Shown here one piece after another: positions 41,157 to 49,389 of a stretch of 64,000 nt of DNA; positions within the stretch are counted from its first letter, which is position 1, and each line of letters starts with the position of its first letter. The notes under the pieces are model-generated. The model saw nothing but the letters and a program-made list of their open reading frames with translations, was not told the origin of the DNA and did no database searches. Source of the DNA: Sinorhizobium mexicanum (GTDB taxonomy: Bacteria > Pseudomonadota > Alphaproteobacteria > Rhizobiales > Rhizobiaceae); NCBI RefSeq assembly GCF_013488225.1, contig NZ_CP041238.1:2877501-2941500 (forward strand), written 5' to 3'. The translations under genes and the position numbers were made by a program.

Positions 41157-42401
41157 ATGAGCTTTCTCCCTGCCATATCGCTGTTGGCGCTTTTGATGAT
41201 GCTGCCGGTCCTATTGTCGCTGCGGCAGACGGCCGTCGCCGGCGTGCAGTCTTTTTGCCTTGGCTGCGCGCTTTCGGCGGTCGCAATCGCCTCGGTGATG
41301 GTTGCGGATATAGTGTCTGCCTTTTTTCCCGTTATGCTGGGCTACGCCGCGCTGATATCCGCATCCCTCTTCATCCTTCTGGGGTTCCGCGGTCTCCTCG
41401 CGCTATCCGCTCCCGCTTTCCTGTTCCCGGCACTGGCGCTCACCGCCGGCATTGTCGGCCTGGTCGTCTCGTTGAACGGTTATAGCAGTTTCGGCGGTCG
41501 GCTGCTGATCGCGGGCGGTCTTGCCTCCGCCCTTCTTCTCGTCGCCGGCCTCGCCGCACTTGATCGCTGGCCGAAGGCGCGACGCGTGTGCCGCGCGGTT
41601 ATCATCATTTCGGCCGCCATCGGCTGCGCTGCGCTGGTTTATGCGCTGAGCCCCCTCCATCAGGCCTCCGCTTCCCACACGGCTGTCGCCTTCGAGTTCG
41701 CCCTTGCGGCAATGCGGGTTGCCTTTCTGCCGCTCCTGTTCCTCGCCGTGATATTCACCGTCCAGGGCCGCGTCATCGCCGGTCTCAAGACCACGATTGC
41801 CCGCGACGGACTGACCGGCGCCTTGTCGCGCGCAGCGCTGATCGAGGCCGGAGAACGGATTTTCGCGACCTGCCTCGCCCGAGAACGACCACTTGCCTTC
41901 CTGCTCCTCGACCTCGATTATTTCAAGCAGATCAATGACCATTACGGCCACGCCTGCGGCGACATCGCGCTCAAGCATTTCGCCGAGACCGTGTCCGCCT
42001 TCCTCGACGGCCGTGGTGCTTTTGGCCGGATCGGCGGCGAGGAATTCGGCCTGATCCTGCCGGACCACACCGAGGAGCAGGCGACCACGCTCGCCGAGGC
42101 AATCTGCCGGACCGTGCGCGAAACGCCCGTCGCCCGCGTCCATCAACGCATCCGGCTAACTGTCAGCATCGGCATCGCCGCCGCAGTGCCGGGCGACGCG
42201 ATTGCCGACGTGATGATCCGCGCCGATCTGGCACTTTACGATTCCAAAGCGGATGGCCGCGATCGCTGCACGATCGCCAGGCAGCGCCAGATCGACTCGA
42301 GCGCCCGCGCGCTCGCGGCGGCAGCGGCGCAGTTGCGCCAATCCGATCGCCCGGACCCGGAAAAGGCTGCTCCGCGTCATGGGACGCGCCGTCGGGCTTG
42401 A
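41157..42401 (+). CDS. Membrane-bound diguanylate cyclase (GGDEF)
   Basis: A 414-residue protein with about six N-terminal membrane segments (ISLLALLMMLPVLLSL, VQSFCLGCALSAVAIASVMVADIVSAFF, LISASLFILLGFRGLLAL, ALALTAGIVGLVVSL, LIAGGLASALLLVAGLAAL, VIIISAAIGCAALVYAL) and a C-terminal GGDEF domain: RDGLTGALSRAALIEAG, LLLDLDYFKQINDHYGHACGD, GRIGGEEFGLIL. The metal-binding and GGEEF residues are intact. No clear Shine-Dalgarno; the ATG at 41157 is taken because the membrane domain begins there. The membrane part resembles a sensor without a recognised ligand domain. Confidence 0.85.
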   Translation: MSFLPAISLLALLMMLPVLLSLRQTAVAGVQSFCLGCALSAVAIASVMVADIVSAFFPVMLGYAALISASLFILLGFRGLLALSAPAFLFPALALTAGIVGLVVSLNGYSSFGGRLLIAGGLASALLLVAGLAALDRWPKARRVCRAVIIISAAIGCAALVYALSPLHQASASHTAVAFEFALAAMRVAFLPLLFLAVIFTVQGRVIAGLKTTIARDGLTGALSRAALIEAGERIFATCLARERPLAFLLLDLDYFKQINDHYGHACGDIALKHFAETVSAFLDGRGAFGRIGGEEFGLILPDHTEEQATTLAEAICRTVRETPVARVHQRIRLTVSIGIAAAVPGDAIADVMIRADLALYDSKADGRDRCTIARQRQIDSSARALAAAAAQLRQSDRPDPEKAAPRHGTRRRA

Positions 42402-42516
42402 CATTCAGGCGCTATGGCACCGCTGCATGCCTTGGCAAACCAGCCACGCAGTCGCTCGCCTTGCATTGCCGCGTCCGCCACCTATCTCAACGCTGCAATC
42501 CATCGGAGAGTATTTC

Positions 42517-43011
42517 ATGTTCCGCCCCATCCGCATGCTGCTCCTTGCGAGCCTGGCCTGTGCCGCAGCGTCCCTCCCCACGCGCGCCGAAACGGTTGGC
42601 CAAGTGGGTGTCGACTGGCTCGGCAACGACATCAAGATCGACGCCGTTCGCGACCCCAAGGTCAACGGCGTCACCTGCCACGTGACCTATTTCGATCGCA
42701 GCGTGATCGACCGTCTGAAGAACGGCAACTGGTTCGAGGATCCGTCCAACAATTCGATCGCCTGCCGGCAGACGGGGCCAATCAGTATCGGCGACATCGA
42801 TCTGTCGAAGGAAGGGGAAGAGGTTTTCCGCTCCGGCCTGTCGCTGATCTGGAAAGATCTTCTGGTAACCCGCATCTACGACAAGGCCAATGACACGCTG
42901 ATTTACCTCGCGCATTCGCGCCAGCTGACGGATGGATCGGCCAAGATGTCGATTACCACCGTGCCGCTCTTTGGCCAGACCGTCACCTGGGAGAAAGGGC
43001 GCCCGCAATAG
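42517..43011 (+). CDS. creA: CreA family periplasmic protein
   Basis: A 164-residue secreted protein of the CreA family. The signal peptide is MLLLASLACAAASLPTRA, cleaved before ETVGQVGVDWLGNDIKIDAVRDPKVNGVTCHVTYFD. GLSLIWKDLLVTRIYDKANDTLIYLAHSRQ and KMSITTVPLFGQTVTW are conserved. Its function is unknown in any organism I can name. CGGAGAG lies about 7 bases before the ATG at 42517. A good terminator hairpin follows about 60 bp after the stop, so the gene stands alone. Confidence 0.9.
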   Translation: MFRPIRMLLLASLACAAASLPTRAETVGQVGVDWLGNDIKIDAVRDPKVNGVTCHVTYFDRSVIDRLKNGNWFEDPSNNSIACRQTGPISIGDIDLSKEGEEVFRSGLSLIWKDLLVTRIYDKANDTLIYLAHSRQLTDGSAKMSITTVPLFGQTVTWEKGRPQ

Positions 43012-43016
43012 CGCCC

Positions 43017-43080
43017 GCAAAAATCAAGGCGACCCAAAAGTCAAGGTGGCCAAAAATCAAGGCGGCCAAAAATCAAGGCG
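43017..43080 (+). repeat. Four short tandem repeats (16-17 bp) before the creA terminator
   Basis: The unit AAAAATCAAGGCGGCC is present four times with small changes (CGACC, GTGGCC, CGGCC, CGGGT). Every unit contains TCAAGG, the start of the terminator's left arm. Confidence 0.8.
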
Positions 43081-43101
43081 GGTTGTCCCACCCCGCCTTG
43101 A
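43073..43101 (+). terminator. Intrinsic-type hairpin after creA
   Basis: TCAAGGCGGG (43073-43082) and CCCGCCTTGA (43092-43101) form a perfect 10-bp stem with a 9-base loop. The U-tract is poor. It could also serve the convergent small exported gene that ends at 43129. Confidence 0.65.
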
Positions 43102-43128
43102 GAGAAGATCGTTCACATTATCCGAATG

Positions 43129-43431
43129 TCATCTCGGGGCAACGATACCGGGGTAATAGTCACCTTCACCGGGGTCATAGCGTTGCTGAAGGGGCGATCC
43201 GCTATTCGGATATATGACCCGGCGGTTTTCGATGCTGCCTGTCGGCATCTCGTCAACAGTGGCCGGAGCGCGCCGGCTCTGCATCATAGGGGATCGTACC
43301 TGGTTCTGCGTGCCCGGAGGGTTGTTCGGGTCGATGCCCTGGTAATAAGAGTCCGCAAAAGCTGGCGCCGCGGCGCCGAGTACGGAGGACAGGGCAAATG
43401 CAACAACTGATGTTTTCAGCGAAACTTTCAT
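43129..43431 (-). CDS. Small exported protein, paralog 1
   Basis: A 100-residue secreted protein. The signal peptide (LKTSVVAFALSSVLGAAAPAFA) is cleaved before DSYYQGIDPNNPPGTQNQ. The mature part is Pro/Asn/Gln/Tyr-rich and low in secondary structure, with DEMPTGSIENRR and a C-terminal GDYYPGI. It is a paralog of the next gene (SYYQGIDP.NPPGTQN, DEMPTGSI and GDYY.GI are shared). AGGAG lies before the ATG, and both genes have a GGAAC-N18-TT motif 56-90 bp upstream. Function unknown; probably envelope or stress related. Confidence 0.75.
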   Translation of the reverse strand: MKVSLKTSVVAFALSSVLGAAAPAFADSYYQGIDPNNPPGTQNQVRSPMMQSRRAPATVDEMPTGSIENRRVIYPNSGSPLQQRYDPGEGDYYPGIVAPR

Positions 43432-43486
43432 GACATTGGCTCCTATGTTCATTCAGCATCCGGCCTCCAACGGATACCGAAAGGAT

Positions 43487-43511
43487 AACATGTTTTGGGA
43501 GCAGTTGTTCC
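43487..43511 (-). promoter_or_regulatory. Putative RpoE2/EcfG-type promoter of exported paralog 1
   Basis: Minus strand GGAAC (plus 43507-43511), 18 bases, TTATCC (TT at plus 43487-43488). The identical arrangement GGAAC-N18-TTATCC is found before paralog 2, although the spacer sequences differ, which argues that the motif is under selection. Confidence 0.6.
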
Positions 43512-43730
43512 TTGCAAGCGGTGACGTTTTGTCACGAATGACTCATGCAACCGTGATGGAAGATTACGCAACTGTAACTTGACGCCGCTGTCGTCGGCCC
43601 TGCCAAAGTAGCGTGTGGCAGGTCGAAGACCGGAGTGTCGATCGAGAACAGGCCGCTCCCCGCTAACGGCGACGCTGATCGCCGTCCAGCATCCAACAAT
43701 ATATAGGTAAGATCGAGACTATGCTGTCAC

Positions 43731-44066
43731 TCAGGGAACCGGTGCCGGGGGCATGATACCCTGGTAGTAGTCGCCTTGACCTCCACCCTGGTATTCATTC
43801 CGATAGTGTTCCCGCACGCGACCGGGGGCTCCGCTGACGCTACCCGTCGCCATGGGGTCGACGTAGATGCTGCCCGTCGGCATTTCATCGACGTAGTACG
43901 GGCGTCTTGGCATCGGTACTAACATCGTTCCTCTGTTCTGAGTCCCAGGAGGATTATGCGGATCGATGCCCTGATAGTAGCTGTCGGCAAGGGCCGAACC
44001 CGCAACGCCTGCAAGGGCAGACGAAAGCACGAACGCGGCCAAAGATGTTTTCATGAAAACTCTCAT
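43731..44066 (-). CDS. Small exported protein, paralog 2
   Basis: A 111-residue exported protein, paralogous to the gene at 43129. The signal peptide FMKTSLAAFVLSSALAGVAGSALA is cleaved before DSYYQGIDPHNPPGTQNRG. Internal MATGSV and DEMPTGSIYVD repeats and the C-terminal GDYYQGIMPPAP suggest a disordered, proline/tyrosine-rich chain. AGGAG lies about 7 bases before the ATG at 44066; a longer frame upstream is not supported. Function unknown. Confidence 0.75.
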   Translation of the reverse strand: MRVFMKTSLAAFVLSSALAGVAGSALADSYYQGIDPHNPPGTQNRGTMLVPMPRRPYYVDEMPTGSIYVDPMATGSVSGAPGRVREHYRNEYQGGGQGDYYQGIMPPAPVP

Positions 44067-44155
44067 GGCATTGCTCCTGTGTCTGTAGCAGCACCCCGCC
44101 TCCCGAGGGATGCCGTGGTTTTTCAGCATAGGGCCCTCCCATGCTGTCATGGGAT

Positions 44156-44180
44156 AACGCCTGCGCCGCGCTCGTGTTCC
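44156..44180 (-). promoter_or_regulatory. Putative RpoE2/EcfG-type promoter of exported paralog 2
   Basis: Minus strand GGAAC (plus 44176-44180), 18 bases, TTATCC (TT at plus 44156-44157), about 90 bp before the ATG. It matches the motif in front of paralog 1 in spacing and -10 extension. Confidence 0.6.
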
Positions 44181-44270
44181 TGGAAGGGACCGACTATCGG
44201 GGCAGCTTTGCCCCTCGAACTTTGAAGCGCCTGGGCGGAAACCGCGGGCGATCTGCATCGTCGTCATAAG

Positions 44271-44296
44271 AAAAGGCCCGCCGAAGCGGGCCTTTT
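44271..44296. terminator. Bidirectional intrinsic terminator
   Basis: AAAAGGCCCGC and GCGGGCCTTTT form a perfect 11-bp stem around a CGAA tetraloop, with A-tract and T-tract on both sides. It lies downstream of cheW (minus strand). Confidence 0.9.
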
Positions 44297-44321
44297 GCAG
44301 AAGGTCAGGCCTGCGTTCAGG

Positions 44322-44786
44322 CTATGCCGCCTGGGCCAGTTCGTCGGCGATGACGGTATCGAGATTGAGGAAGCAGACCATCGTCTTTTCGAGCGCAACG
44401 ATGCCCCGGCAGAAGGCGCGCTGTGCCTCCGGAATGATCTCCGGTGCCGGCTGCAGGTCTTCGCTGCGGATCGTCATCATGTCGGAAACCTGCTCGACCA
44501 AGAGGCCGACGAGCTTGCCGTTGATGTCGGTGACGATGATCGCCGAGCGTTCGGACGGCTCGGTCATCTTCATGCCGAGGCGGCAGGCCATGTCGATCAC
44601 CGGGATCACGGCGCCGCGCAGGTTGATGAGGCCAAGCACATAGGGCGGAGTATGCGGCATCGGCGTGACCGGCGCCCAGCCGCGAATTTCGCGGATCGCC
44701 ATGATATCGATGCAGAACTCCTGATCCCCAAGGTGGAAGGAGACGATTTCGAGATAGGCGCCGGACTGCTTGATAGCGTTGCTCAT
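44322..44786 (-). CDS. cheW: Chemotaxis coupling protein CheW
   Basis: A 154-residue CheW that couples chemoreceptors to the kinase CheA. YLEIVSFHLGDQEFCIDIMAIREIRGWAPVTPMPHTPPYVLGLINLRGAVIPVIDMACRLGM is the diagnostic stretch, with NLRG...IPVID. The ATG at 44786 starts 2 bp after the receptor's stop, so the two are one transcript. No CheA, CheY or CheR gene is near, so this receptor-CheW pair must work with a kinase coded elsewhere. Followed by a strong terminator. Confidence 0.93.
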   Translation of the reverse strand: MSNAIKQSGAYLEIVSFHLGDQEFCIDIMAIREIRGWAPVTPMPHTPPYVLGLINLRGAVIPVIDMACRLGMKMTEPSERSAIIVTDINGKLVGLLVEQVSDMMTIRSEDLQPAPEIIPEAQRAFCRGIVALEKTMVCFLNLDTVIADELAQAA

Positions 44787-44788
44787 GA

Positions 44789-46888
44789 TCAGAATTCTTC
44801 CCAATTGTCGCCGGAGGCCGTAACGGACGGTACGGAGCCAGGCTTGTTGCCGAAAGCGCCCGCCAGCTTGCCCATCAGGGCCTTGGCGGGGGATGGAGCT
44901 GGACGGGTGGATGCCTGTGCGGCCGCGGGTTTGCGCAGCGGCACAGGCCTTGCGGAGGCCGCGTTGCCGGCCCGGACCGGAATGTTCGCCGTGGTCGGAG
45001 CGCTTGACCTCGCGGGCGTGCTGACCTTCGACGAAGCCTGCGCCGGAGCGGGTGCGGCCTTCCGAAACGCTGCCTCGCTCACCTGCCCATGGCGGAACTG
45101 GCCGACGAGCTCGCTGAGCTTCTCGGCGTCCTGCGCGAGCGTGTGGCTCGAAGCGTTGGTCTGCTCCACCATCGCAGCGTTCTGCTGCGTCATCTGGTCG
45201 AGTTGGCCGACCGCGGTGCTGATTTCATTAAGCCCCGTCGACTGTTCCCGCGCCGCCATTACGATCGAGCTCATATGTTCGTTGATGCGCGCGACGTCGG
45301 CGCCGATGCGGCCGAGCGCCTCGCCGGTCGCCTGCACCAGCTTCACGCCCGTGCCGACCTCGTTCCCGGATCGCGTGACGAGCGCCTTGATGTCCTTCGC
45401 CGCGCCCGCGGCCCGCTGGGCCAGTTCCCGGACCTCCTGGGCAACGACGGCAAAGCCCTTGCCCGCCTCGCCCGCCCGCGCCGCCTCGACGCCGGCATTG
45501 AGCGCCAGAAGGTTCGTCTGGAAGGCGATCTCGTCGATGACGTTGATGATCTTGCCGATTTCGTTGGAGGCGCCCTCGATGCGCGCCATCGCGGAGATGG
45601 CTTCGCCGACGATGCGTCCGGACTCTTCCGCATTGGTGCGCGTCTCGCCGACCATGCGGCTCGCCTCTTCGGCGCGCTCGGTCGCGGTCTTCACGGTAAC
45701 GGTGATTTCCTCCAGAGCGGCCGAGGTCTGCTCGAGCGACGCCGCCTGCCGTTCCGTCCGCCGGGCGAGATCGTCAGCGGCACTGCGCATCTGTCGGCCG
45801 TTCGCTTCGATCGAAACAGCGTTCTCCTTGACGCTCGATAGAACGTGACTGAGCCGTTCGACGGTGTTGTTGAAATCGCGGCGCAGTACGTCGAGACCGT
45901 CTTCGAAAGGTTCGTGGATCGCGACCGCCAGATTGCCCTCGGCAAGCTGGTTGAGCGCCGGTCCCAGCGTATCGACAGCGGTCTTGATGCGGGCAACAGC
46001 CCGGTCGCGCTCGGCTTCCTGGCGCTGACGCTCCTCCTCGATTTCCCTGCGGCTCGCCATCGCGTTCTGCTCCAGCGAGCGTTTTTCGATCGCCGACGCC
46101 CGGAAGAGCTCTACCGACCGAGCCATCTCGCCGATTTCGTCACCGCGCCCGAGTCCGGCCACGCTGGCGTTCAGGTCGCCGGAATGGATCCGCTGCATGC
46201 CGTCGCGCAAGCCGAGGATACCTCGGCGCAAGCTATTGCCGTGGAACCAGATCAGCGCCAGCAAGCTCGCCATCGCCAGCAGCCCGGCGGCTGCCTGCAG
46301 GATGAGTGCATTCGTTGATGCAGCCTCGGTCTCGGCGATGCGCGCCGACGCAAGGCCGGCGGCCGCTTCGCTCAACTCAGCGAGTGCGGTGCCGACACGC
46401 TCTCCGCCACCGTCGATCGCATCGTCGATGCGGGCGAATTCGTCCGCTTGTGCTCCGGCGTCCACCAGCGCCTTCAGATCCACCTCGATCGCCTTGCGCA
46501 GTTCGGCAAGATCGGCATCGAAATTGGAGATGACTTCCGGTTTGCCAAGGAGACGCGCCAGCGCCTCGACATCGGCTTTCCCTGTATCGAGCGCGGCAAG
46601 CGAAGCTTTGATTTGGGCCGCGCGCTCGGGCAGGATCTTGCCCTCGTCGCGATCGACGATCGTATCCATTGCAGCGAGCACCAGCTCAAGACCGGCAAGC
46701 CGCATTTCCTCGGCCATCCTCATGCCGCGCTGGGCGGCAATCGCCTTTTCAAGGGTCTCTTCCGATTGCCGCTCCTGGTACAAGCCGACGGCGAGCACCG
46801 AGCCAAAGCCAAGGAAGGCGGCGGCTGCCAGCGTCGCCAGTCTCTGGCTGACCGAGAGGGTGCGTCCGACGGATGGAGAGGTGTTCAT
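44789..46888 (-). CDS. Methyl-accepting chemotaxis receptor
   Basis: A 699-residue transmembrane chemoreceptor. TM1 (LATLAAAAFLGFGSVLAVGLY) and TM2 (about residue 195-220, ALILQAAAGLLAMASLLALIWF) enclose a roughly 150-residue periplasmic helical sensor. HAMP (RGILGLRDGMQRIHSGDLNASV) and a cytoplasmic coiled coil with the hairpin tip EIAFQTNLLALNAGVEAARAGEAGKGFAVVAQEVRELAQRA follow. The last residues DNWEEF resemble the CheR/CheB-docking pentapeptide NWETF. The ligand is unknown. The ATG at 46888 is my choice; an ATG five codons upstream is possible. Confidence 0.92.
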   Translation of the reverse strand: MNTSPSVGRTLSVSQRLATLAAAAFLGFGSVLAVGLYQERQSEETLEKAIAAQRGMRMAEEMRLAGLELVLAAMDTIVDRDEGKILPERAAQIKASLAALDTGKADVEALARLLGKPEVISNFDADLAELRKAIEVDLKALVDAGAQADEFARIDDAIDGGGERVGTALAELSEAAAGLASARIAETEAASTNALILQAAAGLLAMASLLALIWFHGNSLRRGILGLRDGMQRIHSGDLNASVAGLGRGDEIGEMARSVELFRASAIEKRSLEQNAMASRREIEEERQRQEAERDRAVARIKTAVDTLGPALNQLAEGNLAVAIHEPFEDGLDVLRRDFNNTVERLSHVLSSVKENAVSIEANGRQMRSAADDLARRTERQAASLEQTSAALEEITVTVKTATERAEEASRMVGETRTNAEESGRIVGEAISAMARIEGASNEIGKIINVIDEIAFQTNLLALNAGVEAARAGEAGKGFAVVAQEVRELAQRAAGAAKDIKALVTRSGNEVGTGVKLVQATGEALGRIGADVARINEHMSSIVMAAREQSTGLNEISTAVGQLDQMTQQNAAMVEQTNASSHTLAQDAEKLSELVGQFRHGQVSEAAFRKAAPAPAQASSKVSTPARSSAPTTANIPVRAGNAASARPVPLRKPAAAQASTRPAPSPAKALMGKLAGAFGNKPGSVPSVTASGDNWEEF

Positions 46889-47130
46889 TGACTGGCAGTC
46901 CATGGCAATGGACCCGCCGCGGCAGGCGAGGTCCTCCGTTGCGATCGATGCGGAAGGCCGGGCTCGATCAACCGGATGACCTCATGTCATATCGAAGTGT
47001 GCACTTCTCCGCTTTCGGCGACACTGGCAAAGAGACCTTAACCATTCGCTAAAACATGGCTACCAGCTTTGCCGATCAACGGCTTGTCCTCGGCTCTTTC
47101 CTTGTCGCTTTCGAGTGTTATGATCGTCCT

Positions 47131-47289
47131 ATGCACACGGACACGAAGAAATCGCTATCGCCCCTCGTCTTCGCCCTCGTCGCGGGTGTCTTCGCGCTCG
47201 TCGCACTCCTGGCTTTCCGGGGCTGGATCGAGCATGGCGCCGACATCTTCCTGTCGCTTGCCCAGGCCGGCATTTCCTGGTGCTTCTGA
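47131..47289 (+). CDS. Small single-span membrane protein
   Basis: A 52-residue protein (MHTDTKKSLSP...) with one membrane segment (LVFALVAGVFALVALLAFRGW) and a short amphipathic tail ending in WCF. It is divergent from the chemoreceptor and has no strong Shine-Dalgarno. Real composition for a membrane peptide, but no family recognised. Confidence 0.5.
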   Translation: MHTDTKKSLSPLVFALVAGVFALVALLAFRGWIEHGADIFLSLAQAGISWCF

Positions 47290-47431
47290 CGCCCTGGTCG
47301 GAGCGGTTTGCGCAAGCTGCCGCATGAAGCGCCTGCGGCAATTCTCCCTTTGCGCCGGTGGTGGTGACGCGGTATCACAACGCCACGTTCACTGACGGCC
47401 CTCACGAAGGCCAAGCAAATCGGTAGGAGTG

Positions 47432-48031
47432 ATGAAAACCATTCGCATCGTCCTTTGGGCGGCCATCCTCGTCATGGTGGCGATCCTCGGCTGGCTCACC
47501 TACGACATGACGCAATCGCGGCAACAGGCATCCTCGGGCCCCTTCGGCGTGCCGTTCACGCTTGTCGCACAGGACGGCAAGCCGATCACCGAACAGGCGT
47601 TCACCGGCAAGCCGACCGCGCTTTTCTTCGGCTTCACCCATTGCCCGGAAGTCTGCCCGACCACGCTTTTCGAGCTGAACGGCTGGCTCGAAAAGGTCGA
47701 TCCCGACGGCAGCAAGCTGCAGGCCTATTTCATCACCGTCGACCCGGAGCGCGATACCCCGGACCTTCTCGGCCAGTACGTCTCCAACGTCTCGAAGCGC
47801 ATCACCGGTATTTCCGGACCGCCGGACAAGGTTCTGGAAATGGTCAAGGGCTACCGCGTCTACTACAAGAAGGTGCCGGTCGACGAAAAGAATCCGAATG
47901 GCGACTACACCATGGACCACACGGCCTCGGTGTTCCTGCTCGACGCGAACGGCCACTTCAGCGGCACGATCGCCTATGGCGAGAACCCGGACACCGCCGT
48001 TCAGAAGCTCGAGAACCTGACCAAGGGTTGA
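47432..48031 (+). CDS. SCO1/SenC family copper chaperone-like protein
   Basis: A 199-residue membrane-anchored thioredoxin-fold protein of the SCO family, which inserts copper into the CuA site of cytochrome oxidase. The N-terminal anchor is IVLWAAILVMVAILGWLTY. The copper ligands are present: CPEVCPTTL (C-x3-C) and the distal His in MDHTASVFLLDANG. FFGFTHCPEVCP and FITVDPERDTPDLLGQYV are signature segments. TAGGAG lies just before the ATG at 47432; a GTG three bases upstream is also possible. Standalone; a RIME-like element begins 35 bp after the stop. Confidence 0.92.
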   Translation: MKTIRIVLWAAILVMVAILGWLTYDMTQSRQQASSGPFGVPFTLVAQDGKPITEQAFTGKPTALFFGFTHCPEVCPTTLFELNGWLEKVDPDGSKLQAYFITVDPERDTPDLLGQYVSNVSKRITGISGPPDKVLEMVKGYRVYYKKVPVDEKNPNGDYTMDHTASVFLLDANGHFSGTIAYGENPDTAVQKLENLTKG

Positions 48032-48066
48032 GCCCCACTTCATCTTACGTTCCTCGAAGCGCCGGC

Positions 48067-48172
48067 CTACAGCGCCGCGCGTCTCTTCAGACGCGCAAAG
48101 GACGCTGTAGCACTCTGAATCGCTGCATGTTTTTACCCTCAAGTCGGCTACGACTTAAGGAAACATGCAGTA
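48067..48172 (+). repeat. RIME-like element (copy F)
   Basis: CTACAGCGCCGCGCGTCTCT / AGACGCGCAAAGGACGCTGTAG, then CACTCTGAATCGCTGCATG, then CCTCAAGTCGGCTACGACTTAAGG as palindrome 2, ending AACATGCAG. A flanking GCCGG before and after resembles a short target duplication. In the leader of prmA. Confidence 0.88.
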
Positions 48173-48240
48173 GCCGGCGCTTTGCGTTTCGGCCGGATAC
48201 GTGATAGCCGCGAGGCCGACCACAGCCGAAGGACAGACCG

Positions 48241-49116
48241 TTGAGCGAGATAAGACTTTTCGTCACCAGCAGCGAGAAACAGGTCGAGGCCGTGCTCGAT
48301 GTCATGAGCACGATCTTCGAGGACGAAGACTTTGCCATCGCGACGATGGAGATCGACGAGAAGCGCGACGTCTGGGAAGCCTCGGTCTACATGATGGCGG
48401 ACGAGGAGGAGAGCGTCAGGGTGCGGCTCGTCGAAGCGCTCGCCGCGGATTTCTCCCATCTTCCGATCGAACGGGAAGTCCTGCCCGATATCGACTGGAT
48501 CGCCAAATCGCTGGAAGGGCTCGCCCCCGTGCGTGCCGGACGCTTCGTCATCCACGGCTCGCATGACCGCGAGAAGGTAAGGACCGGCGAGATCGCGATC
48601 GAGATCGACGCCGGCCAGGCCTTCGGCACCGGCCACCACGGCACGACGGCCGGGTGCCTTGAAGTCCTCGCTTCCGTCGCGCATACGCGGCCGGTCCGCA
48701 ACGTCCTCGACCTCGGGACCGGCAGCGGCGTGCTTGCGATCGCAGCGTGGAAGCTCCTGCATGTCCCGGTGCTCGCCACCGACATCGATGCGATTGCGAC
48801 CCGCGTCGCGAGCGAAAACGCCCGCCGCAACGGCGTCGTCACCGGCATGACTTTCGCCACCGCCCCCGGTTTCCACTCGACGGCGTTCAGCGCCAACGGC
48901 CCCTTCGACCTGATCATCGCCAACATCCTGGCGCGGCCGTTGATGAAGATGGCGCCGCAACTTGTGGCCAATCTCACCCCCGGTGGTTCGGTCATCCTGT
49001 CCGGCATCCTCGCCGAACAGCGTTGGAAGGTGCTCGCCGCCTATAACGGCCAGCGCCTCAAACACGAGCGCACCATCTGGCGCAACGGCTGGGTCACCAT
49101 TCATCTGACAAAATAG
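48241..49116 (+). CDS. prmA: Ribosomal protein L11 methyltransferase
   Basis: A 291-residue PrmA that trimethylates ribosomal protein L11. The SAM site is VRNVLDLGTGSGVLAIAAWKL, and FDLIIANILARPLMKMAPQLVANLTPGGSVILSGIL is the PrmA signature; AGQAFGTGHHGTTAGCLEVL lies before it. The start is a TTG at 48241 with GAAGGACAG upstream; the N-terminus MSEIRLFVTSSEKQVEAVLDVMST fits the family. Downstream of a RIME-like element. A strong terminator lies about 116 bp past the stop. Confidence 0.92.
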   Translation: MSEIRLFVTSSEKQVEAVLDVMSTIFEDEDFAIATMEIDEKRDVWEASVYMMADEEESVRVRLVEALAADFSHLPIEREVLPDIDWIAKSLEGLAPVRAGRFVIHGSHDREKVRTGEIAIEIDAGQAFGTGHHGTTAGCLEVLASVAHTRPVRNVLDLGTGSGVLAIAAWKLLHVPVLATDIDAIATRVASENARRNGVVTGMTFATAPGFHSTAFSANGPFDLIIANILARPLMKMAPQLVANLTPGGSVILSGILAEQRWKVLAAYNGQRLKHERTIWRNGWVTIHLTK

Positions 49117-49209
49117 TTCGCGCCATTCGATTTGAAGCGAGACGATGCAGCACAAGGAAATTTCGAAGAGCGCCGTCACCGCGGCGTTTTCGTCCACCGC
49201 TGCGTCGTC

Positions 49210-49350
49210 AATATGTGAGAAGGACGGAAAACGAAAAGGGCCGCCCAGTCCATCATGACGGGCGGCCCTTTTCGAAACAAAGGCGATGCCAGAGGCATCG
49301 CCTGTGCCCGCGAGCTTGAGGAGGAGGAGCGCTCGAGCGGGCTTCTACCG
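49210..49350 (-). ncRNA. Candidate small RNA with CU-rich anti-Shine-Dalgarno loop
   Basis: Read on the minus strand, three hairpins follow one another. The first pairs GCCCGCTCGAGC with GCTCGCGGGC around a CUCCUCCUCCUC loop. The second pairs GGCGATGCC with GGCATCGCC around a TCT loop. The third is a terminator with a 14-bp stem (CGAAAAGGGCCGCC / GGCGGCCCTTTTCG) followed by TTTTCC. Exposed CCUCC in a loop and a Rho-independent end are shared by alphaproteobacterial trans-acting sRNAs. No promoter was recognised. The alternative is a plus-strand 3' region of prmA. Confidence 0.45.
49232..49274. terminator. Strong intrinsic terminator downstream of prmA
   Basis: CGAAAAGGGCCGCC (49232-49245) and GGCGGCCCTTTTCG (49261-49274) form a perfect 14-bp stem with a 15-base loop. 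It has A-rich and T-rich flanks, so it can act in both directions. Confidence 0.85.
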
Positions 49351-49389
49351 TTCTGAAATTGGCCACCCTTGAGGGAGGAGGAGAACAGA

